Of a DNA stretch of 64,000 bases, positions 24,190-33,321 are shown in pieces. Under the pieces are notes generated by a model. That model made no database searches. It was given only the letters and a program-made list of their open reading frames with translations, and was not told the origin of the DNA. Position 1 is the first letter of the stretch. Each line of letters opens with the position of its first letter. Origin of the DNA: CAZRKC01 sp964600665 (lineage in GTDB: Bacteria; Bacillota; SLNR01); NCBI GenBank assembly GCA_964600665.1, contig CAZRKC010000004.1, positions 62,001 to 126,000 on the forward strand, written 5' to 3'. The translations under genes and the position numbers were made by a program.

Positions 24190-26850
24190 ATGACAGAAGC
24201 GAGAATCCTATCCACTGTGTACGAACCAAAGCAAGTGGAGGAAAGATGGTATCAATACTGGCTGGACGGACGGTACTTCCATGGGGATGTGGAACATGAA
24301 AAGCAACCTTACAGCATTGTGATACCTCCCCCCAATGTGACGGGATCTTTGCATATGGGTCATGCATTGAATAACACCCTACAAGACATTCTGATTCGGT
24401 GGCGGAGGATGGCGGGGGATAATGTAACATGGATCCCCGGGACTGATCATGCCGGTATTGCGACACAAGTCGTAGTTGAGAAACAGCTGGCAAAAGAAGG
24501 GCTGACCCGACACGACTTAGGCCGCGAGGCATTCATTGAGCGTGTTTGGGATTGGAAAGAAAAATACGGCAGTACGATCATTAAACAATTGCAGCGATTA
24601 GGCACATCCTGCGATTGGGAACGGGAACGGTTCACGATGGACGAATCCTGCTCCAAAGCAGTTCGAACCGTGTTCGTGAATCTATATCAAAAGGGTTTGA
24701 TTTATCAGGGGGATTTTATCATCAACTGGTGCCCGCGATGTCTGACAGCACTGTCGGATTTAGAGGTAGAACATGAGGACATCGTGGGGCGTCTCCACTA
24801 TGTTAAATACCCGATCCATGACAGTGATGAGTATATTATGGTGGCAACGACGAGACCGGAAACGATCCTGGGAGATACCGCTGTTGCGGTGCATCCCGAA
24901 GATAAGCGCTATCAACATTTAATTGGGAAATCAGCCATCCTTCCCATCATTGGTCGGGAATTGCCCATTATTGCAGATGACTATGTGGATCCTGCTTTTG
25001 GCACCGGCGCAGTAAAAGTGACACCAGCCCACGATCCGAATGATTTTGAGATCGGTAAACGTCATCACCTTCCCAATGTGATCGTGATCAACGAAAATGC
25101 AGAGATGACGGAGCTGGCGGGTACATTTGCTGGTATGGATCGTTATGAATGTCGTAAAGCCATTCTTGCCGCGCTGGATGATATGGGGCTGCTGGTTAAA
25201 ATCGAGGACAATCCTCATGCAGTGGGTCACTGTTCACGCTGTGACACGGCAATCGAACCGTTGCTATCCAGACAATGGTTTGTGAAAATGAAACCTCTGG
25301 CAGATCCTGCCATGCACGCGGTTGAAGAAGGGCGGATCCGATTTGTGCCGGAGCGATTCAAAAATACATACATGTATTGGTTGGAGAATATCCATGACTG
25401 GTGTATTTCCCGGCAACTATGGTGGGGGCATCGGATACCGGCTTGGTATTGCGATGAATGTCAGCATATTACGGTATCCATGGAAGATCCAACAACATGT
25501 GAACAATGCGGACACACAAGTATCCATCAGGATCCTGATGTACTGGACACTTGGTTCAGTTCTGCACTATGGCCGTTTTCGACTTTGGGCTGGCCTGATG
25601 CCACGCCTGAATTGTCTCACTTCTACCCGACTTCCGTCTTGGTGACGGGATATGATATCATCTTCTTCTGGGTCGCACGCATGATTTTTATGGGGTTAGA
25701 GTTCATGGATGAGATCCCATTTTATGAGGTATTCATTAATGGGTTGATTCGGGATGCTGAAGGGAAAAAGATGAGTAAATCCCGGGGCAACACCATTGAT
25801 CCATTGGATATTATCGATCAATACGGAACTGATACCCTGCGATTCACACTTGTGACAGGTAGCACCCCGGGGAATGATATTCGTCTTTTCACCGAGAAGT
25901 TTGAGGGAACGAGGAATTTTGCCAACAAAATTTGGAATGCATCTCGATTTGTGCTTATGAACTTAGATAACGATGATTTCACACTTGTAGATTGGACAGA
26001 AGAGAGTCTAACATTGGCTGATCGGTGGATCATCAGCAGGAGCCATGAAGTGACCGGCGAGGTGGAGCGCCTGCTAAAACGGTATGATATTGGGGAAGCT
26101 GGACGGGAGTTGTATGATTTTATCTGGAATGAGTTTTGCGACTGGTATATCGAGATTGTCAAACCAAGACTTTATGATCAAGGCAATCCGCGTGACCGTC
26201 ATTTAGTACAAAATATCCTTTGGCGAGTGTTGTCCCGCACATTATCATTGCTCCATCCATTCATGCCATTTATTACAGAAGAGATCTGGCAGTGTCTGCC
26301 ACACCAAGGTGAAAGCATCATGATCAGCCCGTGGCCAGCTGTGAATCCGAAGCGGATCGATGCACAAGCTGTAGCTGATATGGGGCAAATAATGGAAATC
26401 ATCAAAACGATCCGGAATATGCGCGCAGAAATGAATATCAACCTTGGACAGAAAATGAAGGTGGAAATTCATTGTGGGACATTGGAATTGGTGCAGGTAC
26501 TGGAAGAGAATCGAAATATCATCGTCAAGCTGGCTGGATTGGGCGAACTGAAGATTGTATCCACATCCGCAGAAAAGCCAGACCATGCATTAACAGCCAT
26601 TGCAGGTGGAGTTGAAATCTATTTGCCTCAAGCTGGACTGATTGATAAGGATAAAGAAATCAGTCGACTGGAGAAAGAATTGGTTGTGGCACAGTCGGAG
26701 TTGGAGCGTGTGGTGCAGAAATTAAAAAGCTCTGGTTTCCTTGAAAAAGCCCCTCCCGAAATTATTGCCAAAGAACGAGAAAAGGAAGGGAAAAACCGGG
26801 ATACCGTCAAAAAAATTGAAGAACGGATCCATCAGATACGGCAACTGTAA
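24190..26850 (+). CDS. valS: Valyl-tRNA synthetase
   Basis: Predicted 886 residues, standard length. PPNVTGSLHMGHAL carries the HIGH-type motif and KKMSKSRGN the KMSKS loop of a class Ia synthetase. The CP1 editing domain (about residues 190-350, with TTRPETILGDTAVAVHP) removes mischarged threonine. The anticodon-binding domain and a C-terminal coiled coil follow. The start is ATG 24190, eight bases after AAGGGGG; ATG 24184 is too close to that site. The frame happens to be open back to 24013 through the T-box leader, but that part is not coding. Controlled by the T-box in front of it and ended by a strong terminator. Confidence 0.97.
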   Translation: MTEARILSTVYEPKQVEERWYQYWLDGRYFHGDVEHEKQPYSIVIPPPNVTGSLHMGHALNNTLQDILIRWRRMAGDNVTWIPGTDHAGIATQVVVEKQLAKEGLTRHDLGREAFIERVWDWKEKYGSTIIKQLQRLGTSCDWERERFTMDESCSKAVRTVFVNLYQKGLIYQGDFIINWCPRCLTALSDLEVEHEDIVGRLHYVKYPIHDSDEYIMVATTRPETILGDTAVAVHPEDKRYQHLIGKSAILPIIGRELPIIADDYVDPAFGTGAVKVTPAHDPNDFEIGKRHHLPNVIVINENAEMTELAGTFAGMDRYECRKAILAALDDMGLLVKIEDNPHAVGHCSRCDTAIEPLLSRQWFVKMKPLADPAMHAVEEGRIRFVPERFKNTYMYWLENIHDWCISRQLWWGHRIPAWYCDECQHITVSMEDPTTCEQCGHTSIHQDPDVLDTWFSSALWPFSTLGWPDATPELSHFYPTSVLVTGYDIIFFWVARMIFMGLEFMDEIPFYEVFINGLIRDAEGKKMSKSRGNTIDPLDIIDQYGTDTLRFTLVTGSTPGNDIRLFTEKFEGTRNFANKIWNASRFVLMNLDNDDFTLVDWTEESLTLADRWIISRSHEVTGEVERLLKRYDIGEAGRELYDFIWNEFCDWYIEIVKPRLYDQGNPRDRHLVQNILWRVLSRTLSLLHPFMPFITEEIWQCLPHQGESIMISPWPAVNPKRIDAQAVADMGQIMEIIKTIRNMRAEMNINLGQKMKVEIHCGTLELVQVLEENRNIIVKLAGLGELKIVSTSAEKPDHALTAIAGGVEIYLPQAGLIDKDKEISRLEKELVVAQSELERVVQKLKSSGFLEKAPPEIIAKEREKEGKNRDTVKKIEERIHQIRQL

Positions 26851-26855
26851 TGAAG

Positions 26856-26884
26856 AAAAGTGGGACCGATGGTCTCACTTTTTT
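26856..26884 (+). terminator. Intrinsic terminator after valS
   Basis: AAAAGTGGGACC, 3-base loop, GGTCTCACTTTT (one G-U) with further T residues. Confidence 0.9.
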
Positions 26885-26972
26885 GATAATTGCGACTATA
26901 TGATATGCAAGATTTCATGCAGGAAGAAACAACCTTATCACGAATATAAGAAATAGTAAATGGAGGAGCATA

Positions 26973-28280
26973 ATGGAATATTCAGAAGCGCTGCAGTATT
27001 TAAAAGGCCTCAGTCGATTCGGTATCAATTTGGGTCTGGAACGAATTGACGCCCTACTTGCACGTCTTGGTTCTCCTCATGTGAAAATCCCCGCCATTCA
27101 CATCGGTGGGACCAATGGGAAAGGGTCTGTGACGGCTATGGTCAGCACCATCTGCCAAGCATCCGGATTGAAAACAGGCCGTTACATCTCCCCGGCTTTA
27201 AATCGGTTCAACGAGCGGGTCAGCATCAACGGCGTCGATATTCCTGATCATGAAGTCGCAAAGCTCCTCACTGAAATCAGGCCGCATGCAGAGGCGATCG
27301 GCTTGAAGGGAGAACACCCCACAGAGTTTGAAGTAGTGACAGCGATGGCATTTCTCTACTTTAGCAGGGAATCGGTTGATCTGGCAGTCATTGAAGTGGG
27401 TCTCGGCGGGCGATTAGACTCGACGAATGTCTTGACAAATCCGTTGGCAGTGGTGATTACCAACATCGGACTGGAACATACACAGATTCTGGGAGATACT
27501 TTGGAGAAAATCGCTTGGGAAAAGGCCGGCATCATTAAAAACAACATCACTGTGATCACAGGGGTGACAGAATCAGGGCCGTTGAAAGTATTGATTAATC
27601 AGGCAAATAGCCATGATGCGGAGCTGATCCGGATCGGGGTGGATTTTTCAGGAGAGATACTGCACACTGATTGGCACGGTACCACGGCAACAATTCGGAC
27701 AATGCTCAGCCGATATCCAGCCATTCGAATCCCTTTATTGGGTCAACACCAAGTTCATAATGCCGCCATGGCACTGGCAGTGATCGATGTGCTTCGAAGG
27801 AGAGGCTACGCGATCACACCTGAAATTGCGATTAACGGGATGGATATGGTGGTATGGCCTGGGCGAATGGAATTGATGCAGACAAACCCCGTTGTTATCA
27901 TTGATGGTGCCCATAATCCAGATGGGGCACGCACTCTAAAAACATCGATTGGCGAACTGGGCGCAGGACAGCGATTCATATATGTATTGGGGATCTTAGC
28001 AGACAAAGATTGGCAGCGCATGCTTCAAATCCTGGTACCGGGGAGCAGTCATGTGGTTGCAGTTCAACCCGACAGCCCACGGGCACTTGCTGCGCATCTG
28101 ATCGCCCATGAAGCGAGTCAATACGGGGTGGATGTTACAGAATGTCTCCATGTCGTGGACGGGGTGAACAGGGCATTGGCATTGGCACAGCCCAATGATG
28201 TGGTTTGTATTGCAGGATCACTGACGACAGCCGGTGAAGCCAGAAAGAAATGGATTGAGCAAAAAGGCGATGCTTTTTGA
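26973..28280 (+). CDS. folC: Bifunctional folylpolyglutamate synthase/dihydrofolate synthase
   Basis: Predicted 435 residues. GGTNGKGSVTAMV is the ATP-binding P-loop of the Mur-ligase-like family; EVGLGGRLDSTN, NIGLEHTQILG, WEKAGIIK and DGAHNPDGA are FolC signatures. It adds glutamate to dihydropteroate and extends folate polyglutamate tails, needed for one-carbon metabolism. TGGAGGAG lies before the ATG. The valS-folC order is common in Firmicutes. A terminator separates the two here, so folC must have its own promoter within 26885-26972, but I do not see a convincing one. Confidence 0.95.
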   Translation: MEYSEALQYLKGLSRFGINLGLERIDALLARLGSPHVKIPAIHIGGTNGKGSVTAMVSTICQASGLKTGRYISPALNRFNERVSINGVDIPDHEVAKLLTEIRPHAEAIGLKGEHPTEFEVVTAMAFLYFSRESVDLAVIEVGLGGRLDSTNVLTNPLAVVITNIGLEHTQILGDTLEKIAWEKAGIIKNNITVITGVTESGPLKVLINQANSHDAELIRIGVDFSGEILHTDWHGTTATIRTMLSRYPAIRIPLLGQHQVHNAAMALAVIDVLRRRGYAITPEIAINGMDMVVWPGRMELMQTNPVVIIDGAHNPDGARTLKTSIGELGAGQRFIYVLGILADKDWQRMLQILVPGSSHVVAVQPDSPRALAAHLIAHEASQYGVDVTECLHVVDGVNRALALAQPNDVVCIAGSLTTAGEARKKWIEQKGDAF

Positions 28281-28389
28281 GCAAGATCTCGAAAAAGTGC
28301 CGAGAATCGGGATGCGTTTATCCAGAGGATTATGATGTGCAGGTAGCGACCATGGTGAGGTGTGACGGTGAGGAGGTATCGCGTTAGCC

Positions 28390-28418
28390 TTCTCATGACA
28401 GGGTTTTTTTGATATAAT
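28390..28418 (+). promoter_or_regulatory. Probable promoter of the first hydrogenase operon
   Basis: A consensus TATAAT at 28413-28418 follows a T-run. The best -35 at 17 bases is TTCTCA (28390-28395), a poor match, so activation by a regulator is possible. It lies 70 bases before the first operon gene; the rest of 28281-28488 is empty. Confidence 0.5.
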
Positions 28419-28488
28419 ATAAATGTTGTATATAAGTATTCGAAATAAAATGGCGTCTATCGACGAGATTGATGAGGAGGCGGTTTTT

Positions 28489-28848
28489 ATGCCCCTGACT
28501 ATTTCCGAAGTTAAGGCACTGCTGGACGCAGAGATCTTGACCCATGATGGGGATTTAGACCGGCCAATCGTGGCAGCAGCAGCATGCGACCTGCTGAGTG
28601 ATCTGTTGGCATTCAACCGGGAGCAGTCTATTCTATTAACTGGATTGGTAAACCCTCAAGTGATCCGAACAGCAGAGATGATCGATCTGTCCGGAATTGT
28701 TTTTGTTCGGGGCAAAAAACCGAATGCGGCAGTGATCGATCTGGCTGAAGATCTGGGAATGACTTTGCTGACGACAGAGAAGACCATGTTTGAATGCTGT
28801 GGAATTTTATTTAGTTCTGGCCTTGAGGCCTCACTTGTTGTAAGGTGA
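28489..28848 (+). CDS. DRTGG domain protein (first of two)
   Basis: Predicted 119 residues. The start at ATG 28489 follows GAGGAGG by eight bases; the frame upstream is open but contains the promoter. The protein is essentially one DRTGG domain, an alpha/beta fold named after its motif and also found next to CBS domains and in phosphotransacetylase-like proteins. VRGKKPNAAVIDLAEDLGMTLLTTEKTMFECCGILF is too long to quote fully but its core (GMTLLTTEKTMFE) is typical. Stand-alone DRTGG proteins recur beside [FeFe]-hydrogenase genes in Clostridia, where their role is unknown. It heads the operon and has a paralogue at 30680. Confidence 0.82.
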   Translation: MPLTISEVKALLDAEILTHDGDLDRPIVAAAACDLLSDLLAFNREQSILLTGLVNPQVIRTAEMIDLSGIVFVRGKKPNAAVIDLAEDLGMTLLTTEKTMFECCGILFSSGLEASLVVR

Positions 28849-28877
28849 AAACTGATCCAAATGTCGGAGGTATGACT

Positions 28878-29318
28878 ATGACCAGCCAACCGGATCGTGT
28901 TCCTGGCATTGAAATGTCATTTAAAATTGAAGGCAAGGATTTTAACATTGCCGGAGAGGCTTCCAGCCGTATTAAATCGATCCTCCAGCAATTGGGGATC
29001 CGTTCTGATATCTGTCGTCGGGTGGCTATTGTAGCTTATGAGGCAGAAATGAATGTTGTCATCCATGCAAATAAAGGCGTCATGATTTTAAAAGTCTTTC
29101 CGGACAGTGTTGAGTTGACAATCGAAGATGAAGGTCCGGGGATTTCCGATCTGGATGCGGTCATGGTCGAAGGGTTTTCAACTGCACCAGACTATATTCG
29201 AGAAATGGGTTTTGGAGCTGGAATGGGATTACCCAACATCAAACGTTCCTCGGATGAATTCCGAATAGAATCAGTGGTTGGGAAAGGTGTAACTTTGTGG
29301 GTGAAGATCAATATTTAA
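28878..29318 (+). CDS. HATPase-type anti-sigma factor/serine kinase (RsbW-like)
   Basis: Predicted 146 residues. The N box EAEMNVVIHA, G1 box DEGPGI and G2 box GAGMGLPNIKR show a GHKL ATP-binding domain like that of RsbW and SpoIIAB. There is no dimerisation or receiver part, so it is a stand-alone kinase or anti-sigma type protein. GGAGG eight bases before ATG 28878 sets the start. The partner (sigma factor, anti-anti-sigma protein or the DRTGG protein next door) is not identifiable. It belongs to the hydrogenase-linked signalling group and a second, unrelated HATPase lies at 32353. Confidence 0.85.
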   Translation: MTSQPDRVPGIEMSFKIEGKDFNIAGEASSRIKSILQQLGIRSDICRRVAIVAYEAEMNVVIHANKGVMILKVFPDSVELTIEDEGPGISDLDAVMVEGFSTAPDYIREMGFGAGMGLPNIKRSSDEFRIESVVGKGVTLWVKINI

Positions 29319-29345
29319 GGCTTCCATCAGAAAGCGGTGATATCA

Positions 29346-30668
29346 ATGAAACGGTATTTCCATTCAGTTCGTTTGGAAGAAGACAAGTGCAAAGGATGTA
29401 CGGTTTGCATCAAGGGGTGTCCGACCGAGGCGATTCGGGTTCGGGACGGCAAAGCGTTCATTATCGAAGAGCGTTGCATTGACTGCGGTGAATGCATACG
29501 TAAATGCGAAAACCATGCAAAAGTCGCTGTAGCAGATACTTTGGAGGATTTGAAACTGTACAAGTACACGGTGGCGTTGCCCGCACCGTCTTTGCTCGGG
29601 CAGTTCCGTCCTGACATCTCACCGGAAAAAATCTATGCTGCATTGATCCACATAGGTTTTGATGAGGTTTTCGAAGTTGCTGTTGGTGCGGATTATGTGA
29701 CTGCGGCAATCAAAGCATATTTGCAAAAAGATAACTTACCAACCCCTTTGATTTCGTCTGCGTGCCCAGCTGTTGTGAGATTGATCCAAGTCCGCTTTCC
29801 TGGATTGATACCCCATATTGTTCCCATTGAATCGCCCATGGAAGTGGGAGCAAAAATGGTCAAGAGCAAAATCATGAAAGAGAAGGGTATTGCGAAGGAG
29901 GACATTGGTGTATTTTTCATTACACCTTGCCCTGCCAAGGTCACCGCTGTCAAAGAGCCTGTAGCCATGAAGCAATCCAACGTCGATGGTGTCATTCCCA
30001 TTTCAACCGTATATGGTCCAATGCTCAAAGCAATGCCCGATGTGGATGAGGCTATGGAAGCGAATGCGACAGGGATGGGGATTGGATGGGCAAGAGCAGG
30101 AGGCGAAAACACGGCCGTTGGTGTGGATAACTATCTATCTGTAGATGGCATCCAGAATGTTATCGGAGTCCTGGAAGAGGTGGAAATGGGTAAACTCGGT
30201 GACATCACCTATCTAGAGTGTCTCTCCTGTCCAGGTGGATGTATCGCGGGACCGCTGACTGTGGAGAATAAATTCATATCTCGAGTGAGAATCAGAAAAC
30301 TAGCGGATAAATTTGATCATGAATTTTCACCACCTGAGGATATTCAAAAGCTGGTGGATGAAGGTTATTTTGCTGACAAAGAGAAAATCTTGCCCCGACC
30401 GATTATGCAACTCGATACGGATCTGTCAAAAGCAATCAAGCTGATGGCTGAATTGGATCGCACGCTAGCAGAATTGCCCGGGATCGATTGCGGATCTTGT
30501 GGGGCACCTACTTGCAGGGCGTTAGCTGAGGACATTGTGAAGGGGCTCGCTGTTGAAACAGATTGTGTTTTCAAGCTGAGAGAAAAAGTACAGCATTTGG
30601 CGAGAGAGATGCTAGAATTGTCCGAACAGGTACCCCCTTCAATGGGGAAAAAGACCAATGGTAAGTGA
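29346..30668 (+). CDS. Sensory-type [FeFe]-hydrogenase homologue (HydS-like, no PAS domain)
   Basis: Predicted 440 residues. Two [4Fe-4S] motifs come first (CKGCTVCIKGCP and CIDCGECIRKCE). Then an H-cluster domain has all three binding loops in altered form: SSACPAV for TSCCPGW, TPCPAKV for MPCTxKK, and ECLSCPGGC. A C-terminal [4Fe-4S] domain follows (DCGSCGAPTC near residue 385). By eye alignment with Clostridium pasteurianum CpI the four H-cluster cysteines are kept, but the proton-transfer cysteine (C299) is alanine, as in putative sensory hydrogenases of groups C and D. The absence of a PAS domain fits the group D type. It probably binds an H-cluster but turns over slowly and senses H2 or redox state, relaying to neighbouring HATPase, DRTGG and PHP proteins. 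Start ATG 29346; the ribosome site is weak (AAGCGGTGA). Confidence 0.85.
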   Translation: MKRYFHSVRLEEDKCKGCTVCIKGCPTEAIRVRDGKAFIIEERCIDCGECIRKCENHAKVAVADTLEDLKLYKYTVALPAPSLLGQFRPDISPEKIYAALIHIGFDEVFEVAVGADYVTAAIKAYLQKDNLPTPLISSACPAVVRLIQVRFPGLIPHIVPIESPMEVGAKMVKSKIMKEKGIAKEDIGVFFITPCPAKVTAVKEPVAMKQSNVDGVIPISTVYGPMLKAMPDVDEAMEANATGMGIGWARAGGENTAVGVDNYLSVDGIQNVIGVLEEVEMGKLGDITYLECLSCPGGCIAGPLTVENKFISRVRIRKLADKFDHEFSPPEDIQKLVDEGYFADKEKILPRPIMQLDTDLSKAIKLMAELDRTLAELPGIDCGSCGAPTCRALAEDIVKGLAVETDCVFKLREKVQHLAREMLELSEQVPPSMGKKTNGK

Positions 30669-30679
30669 GGTGAATATTG

Positions 30680-31018
30680 ATGACTCTGAAAGAATTAGCT
30701 GAAAAACTGCAATTAGAGGTCAAGTTTGGTGAAGTATACATGGACCGCGAAGTGACTGGTGGGTATACTTCAGATCTGCTTAGCGATGTAATGGCCAATG
30801 CTCAAGAGGGTAACATTTGGATCACGATTCAGACCCATCAGAATATTGTTGCAGTTGCATCTTTGCTCGGGTTGAGTGCAGTTGTAATCAGTGGCGGCTC
30901 AAAACCGGAAGCGAGTACATTAGAAAAAGCGGTGAAAGGGGAAGTTCCCATTCTCACGACCCAATGGCCGTCATTTGTCTTGAGTGGTAAACTGTTTGGC
31001 CTCATGGATAGGGAGTAG
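30680..31018 (+). CDS. DRTGG domain protein (second)
   Basis: Predicted 112 residues, one DRTGG domain: GEVYMDREVTGGYTSDLLSDVM contains the DREVTGGY version of the name-giving motif, and VVISGGSKPE and LTTQWPSFVLSGKLFG follow. It resembles the first DRTGG protein at 28489 only distantly, so they are not a fresh duplication. Start ATG 30680 with GTGAGGTGA upstream; a TTG directly precedes it. It sits between the sensory hydrogenase homologue and the PHP protein, four bases from the latter. Binding of a nucleotide or protein partner is plausible but not known. Confidence 0.82.
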   Translation: MTLKELAEKLQLEVKFGEVYMDREVTGGYTSDLLSDVMANAQEGNIWITIQTHQNIVAVASLLGLSAVVISGGSKPEASTLEKAVKGEVPILTTQWPSFVLSGKLFGLMDRE

Positions 31019-31022
31019 CCCC

Positions 31023-31766
31023 ATGTTAAGTCGTTTCTTTATCGATTTTCATATTCACACTGCCCTGTCGCCTTGTGCTGATAACATGATGACTCCGGTC
31101 AACATCGTTCATGCTGCATTGGAGAAAGAGTTGCATATGATTGCAATTACAGATCATAATTCAGCAGAAAATGTGGAGGCTGTGCTTGAGGCAGCAGAGG
31201 GAACCGGATTGTATGTCATTCCCGGTATGGAAGTGCAAACCCGTGAAGAGGTGCACCTGGTCTGTTTATTCCCGGATATTGACCGGATCATGGCCTGGCA
31301 GGAACTGATTTACCGTGTACTTCCATTGGAAAAGAATAAGGAAAGTTTTTTTGGCGAGCAATGGATTTGCGATGCAAAAGGGATGCTGGAGCGGAAGAAC
31401 GAGCGGCTTTTGATGTCCTCTGTGTTGATGACGGTGGAGGAAACTGCCGAGACTGCAAAGCAGATGGGTGGAATCTGCTATCCTGCCCACATCGACCGTC
31501 CGAATTACAGCATCATCAGTAACTTAGGGTTTATCCCGCATGATTCAGGGTTTACTGCTTGTGAGCTATCCCCATGGATATCGGCAGAGGCGGCATTGAT
31601 TAAATATCCATATTTGAAAAAATACGCTTTGATAGGTTCATCTGATGCCCATCAGATCGAAGAAATCAATTGGGCGCGCTCTGAGGTCCATGTCAATGAA
31701 CCGACATTTGATGAAATTAAGATGGCTTTGGCCAACATAGGCGATCGAAAGGTGGTGACTGTTTAG
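31023..31766 (+). CDS. PHP domain phosphoesterase-like protein
   Basis: Predicted 247 residues from ATG 31023, four bases after the DRTGG stop. DFHIHTALSPC, AITDHNSAENV, PGMEVQTREEVHLVC, CYPAHIDRPN and GSSDAHQIEEI hold the histidine and aspartate metal ligands of the polymerase-and-histidinol-phosphatase superfamily in the right order. The related enzymes hydrolyse phosphoesters such as nucleoside bisphosphates. In many Clostridia a PHP gene accompanies the hydrogenase-linked DRTGG/HATPase genes; its substrate there is not known. It could make or destroy a small phosphorylated signal or remove phosphate from a protein. Confidence 0.88.
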   Translation: MLSRFFIDFHIHTALSPCADNMMTPVNIVHAALEKELHMIAITDHNSAENVEAVLEAAEGTGLYVIPGMEVQTREEVHLVCLFPDIDRIMAWQELIYRVLPLEKNKESFFGEQWICDAKGMLERKNERLLMSSVLMTVEETAETAKQMGGICYPAHIDRPNYSIISNLGFIPHDSGFTACELSPWISAEAALIKYPYLKKYALIGSSDAHQIEEINWARSEVHVNEPTFDEIKMALANIGDRKVVTV

Positions 31767-31837
31767 CTTTAGCGGAGGGATGAGAGGCAGAGAATTTTTG
31801 AGATAGAGGTTCAATAGATCAAAGGAGGATCAAGAAT

Positions 31838-32338
31838 ATGGCTGAATGCAACTGTTGTGCAGGTTGCTCCGGGATGACTGATGAGCGTTATCAGGACCTG
31901 GATAAAACCATTGCGAAGTACAAAGGACAGCAGGGAGCGTTGATCCAAGTGCTTCATAAGGCGCAAGGGATTTTCGGCTACCTGCCAAAAGAAGTCCAAG
32001 TGTATATTGCAGAAAACATGGGTGTTCCCGTTACAGAAGTCTACGGGGTCGTCACTTTTTATGCATTCTTCTCCATGACGCCCAAGGGGAAACATTCCAT
32101 TGGGATCTGTATGGGGACTGCTTGCTATGTGAAAGGGGCAGCGAAGATATTGGAATCTTTAAAAGCGAAGTTGAAAGTAGATGTCGGTGGGACTACTGAG
32201 GACGGACAATTTACTTTGGAAGTATTGCGATGCATCGGTGCTTGTGGATTGGCGCCAGCCGTTATGATCGGTGAAGATGTATACGGCCGACTGACTTCGG
32301 ACAAACTAGACGACATCTTAGCTAAGTATAAGGATTAG
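31838..32338 (+). CDS. hydC: NADH-dependent [FeFe]-hydrogenase subunit HydC (NuoE-like)
   Basis: Predicted 166 residues with AAAGGAGG before the ATG. A helical N-terminal part leads into a thioredoxin-like [2Fe-2S] domain with cysteines in ICMGTAC and CIGACG, the four ligands of NuoE-type proteins. The VYGVVTFYAFF motif is also typical. The N-terminus is unusual in being cysteine-rich (ECNCCAGC, residues 3-10). HydC is the small subunit of HydABC and shuttles electrons between HydB and HydA clusters. It is split from hydB by an HATPase gene and a thioredoxin-like ferredoxin gene, as in many Clostridia. Confidence 0.93.
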   Translation: MAECNCCAGCSGMTDERYQDLDKTIAKYKGQQGALIQVLHKAQGIFGYLPKEVQVYIAENMGVPVTEVYGVVTFYAFFSMTPKGKHSIGICMGTACYVKGAAKILESLKAKLKVDVGGTTEDGQFTLEVLRCIGACGLAPAVMIGEDVYGRLTSDKLDDILAKYKD

Positions 32339-32352
32339 GAAGAGGCCAGACG

Positions 32353-32907
32353 ATGCGGGAGTTATCTCTGCACATACTTGATTTAATGCAAAACTCCATT
32401 GAAGCCGGTGCCACGAGGGTGTCCTTGTTGATTGAAGAGGATCCGGATGGGGATTGGATGATAATCCGGATTACGGATGATGGACGGGGCATGTCTGAAG
32501 AAATGGTCGCAAAAGTAACAGATCCATTTGTGACAACCCGAACTACCCGAAAAGTTGGGCTGGGAATCCCCCTTTTTGATGCAGCTGCACGACAAACAGG
32601 CGGAGATTTTTCGATTCGTTCCGTCCTTGGTGAAGGCACTGTTGTGGAGGCGCGATTTGGTTATGCACATATTGATCGGGCGCCGTTGGGGGATATTGTC
32701 GGTACAGTGATTACCTTTCTAGCAGGAAACCCAAACCTGGAGTTGGACTATCTGCATAAATTCAAAGAGCGCACATTTACATTTCAAACAGAAGAGATCC
32801 GCCGCGCACTGGACGATGTTGCAATCAATCACCCGATGATCATCGGGTGGATTCAGGATTATTTAAAATCTGGGCTGGCAGAAATCTACGGAGGTGAAAT
32901 CGAATGA
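32353..32907 (+). CDS. HATPase (GHKL) domain protein within the hydrogenase operon
   Basis: Predicted 184 residues. The first 110 residues are a GHKL ATPase: LMQNSIEAGA (N box), ITDDGRGM (G1) and TRKVGLGIPL (G2). The last 70 residues form a separate mainly alpha/beta segment I do not recognise (with KERTFTFQTEEIRRAL). There is no histidine phosphotransfer segment, so this is not a normal sensor kinase; it could be an ATP-binding switch or a kinase whose phosphorylation site lies on another protein. The stop overlaps the next start by four bases, so it is produced in step with the thioredoxin-like protein. Confidence 0.85.
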   Translation: MRELSLHILDLMQNSIEAGATRVSLLIEEDPDGDWMIIRITDDGRGMSEEMVAKVTDPFVTTRTTRKVGLGIPLFDAAARQTGGDFSIRSVLGEGTVVEARFGYAHIDRAPLGDIVGTVITFLAGNPNLELDYLHKFKERTFTFQTEEIRRALDDVAINHPMIIGWIQDYLKSGLAEIYGGEIE

Positions 32908-33266
32908 AGACGTTAGCAGATTTGGCAGCGCTGCGCAAAAGTGCTCAGGAATCGACTCGACTGCGTGAAGGCGAAAAAGGGACGAGAATCATTGTTGGCA
33001 TGGGTACCTGTGGTATCGCTGCCGGAGCACGGGATGTGATGACTGCAATAATGGATGAGATCAGCAAACGTAACATTGAGGATGTCGTCGTGACCCAGAC
33101 CGGTTGTGTCGGTATGTGTGAACGGGAACCGATTGTTGAAGTTATACGCCAGGATATGGCAAAAGTGACATACGGGTATGTAACGGCTGAAAAAATGAGA
33201 AAGATCATCGCTCAGCATGTGGTCAATGGACAAATCGTCGGTGAGTATGTAATTGCCACCAAATGA
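32904..33266 (+). CDS. Thioredoxin-like (2Fe-2S) ferredoxin domain protein
   Basis: Predicted 120 residues. The domain resembles the N-terminal part of HydB and carries GMGTCGIAAGA and QTGCVGMCE. Only three cysteines are present (residues 36, 68 and 72), one fewer than a standard [2Fe-2S] thioredoxin-like ferredoxin. This lack is shared by the paralogue at 37067, which is about 82% identical. Either the cluster has a non-cysteine ligand or the protein binds none. It starts inside the end of the HATPase gene and ends 55 bases before hydB. It is usually described as a hydrogenase accessory or electron carrier; its exact job is not settled. Confidence 0.85.
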   Translation: MKTLADLAALRKSAQESTRLREGEKGTRIIVGMGTCGIAAGARDVMTAIMDEISKRNIEDVVVTQTGCVGMCEREPIVEVIRQDMAKVTYGYVTAEKMRKIIAQHVVNGQIVGEYVIATK

Positions 33267-33321
33267 CCCGGATTTCGAAGCGGGTTATTGGATAATGAGT
33301 TGAAATAGAGGAGGTCTGGAA

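Noticed and set aside
33266..33285. Small ACCCG/CGGGT hairpin between the thioredoxin-like gene and hydB as a regulatory element
   Set aside because: Five base pairs around a ten-base loop is too weak to support a claim.
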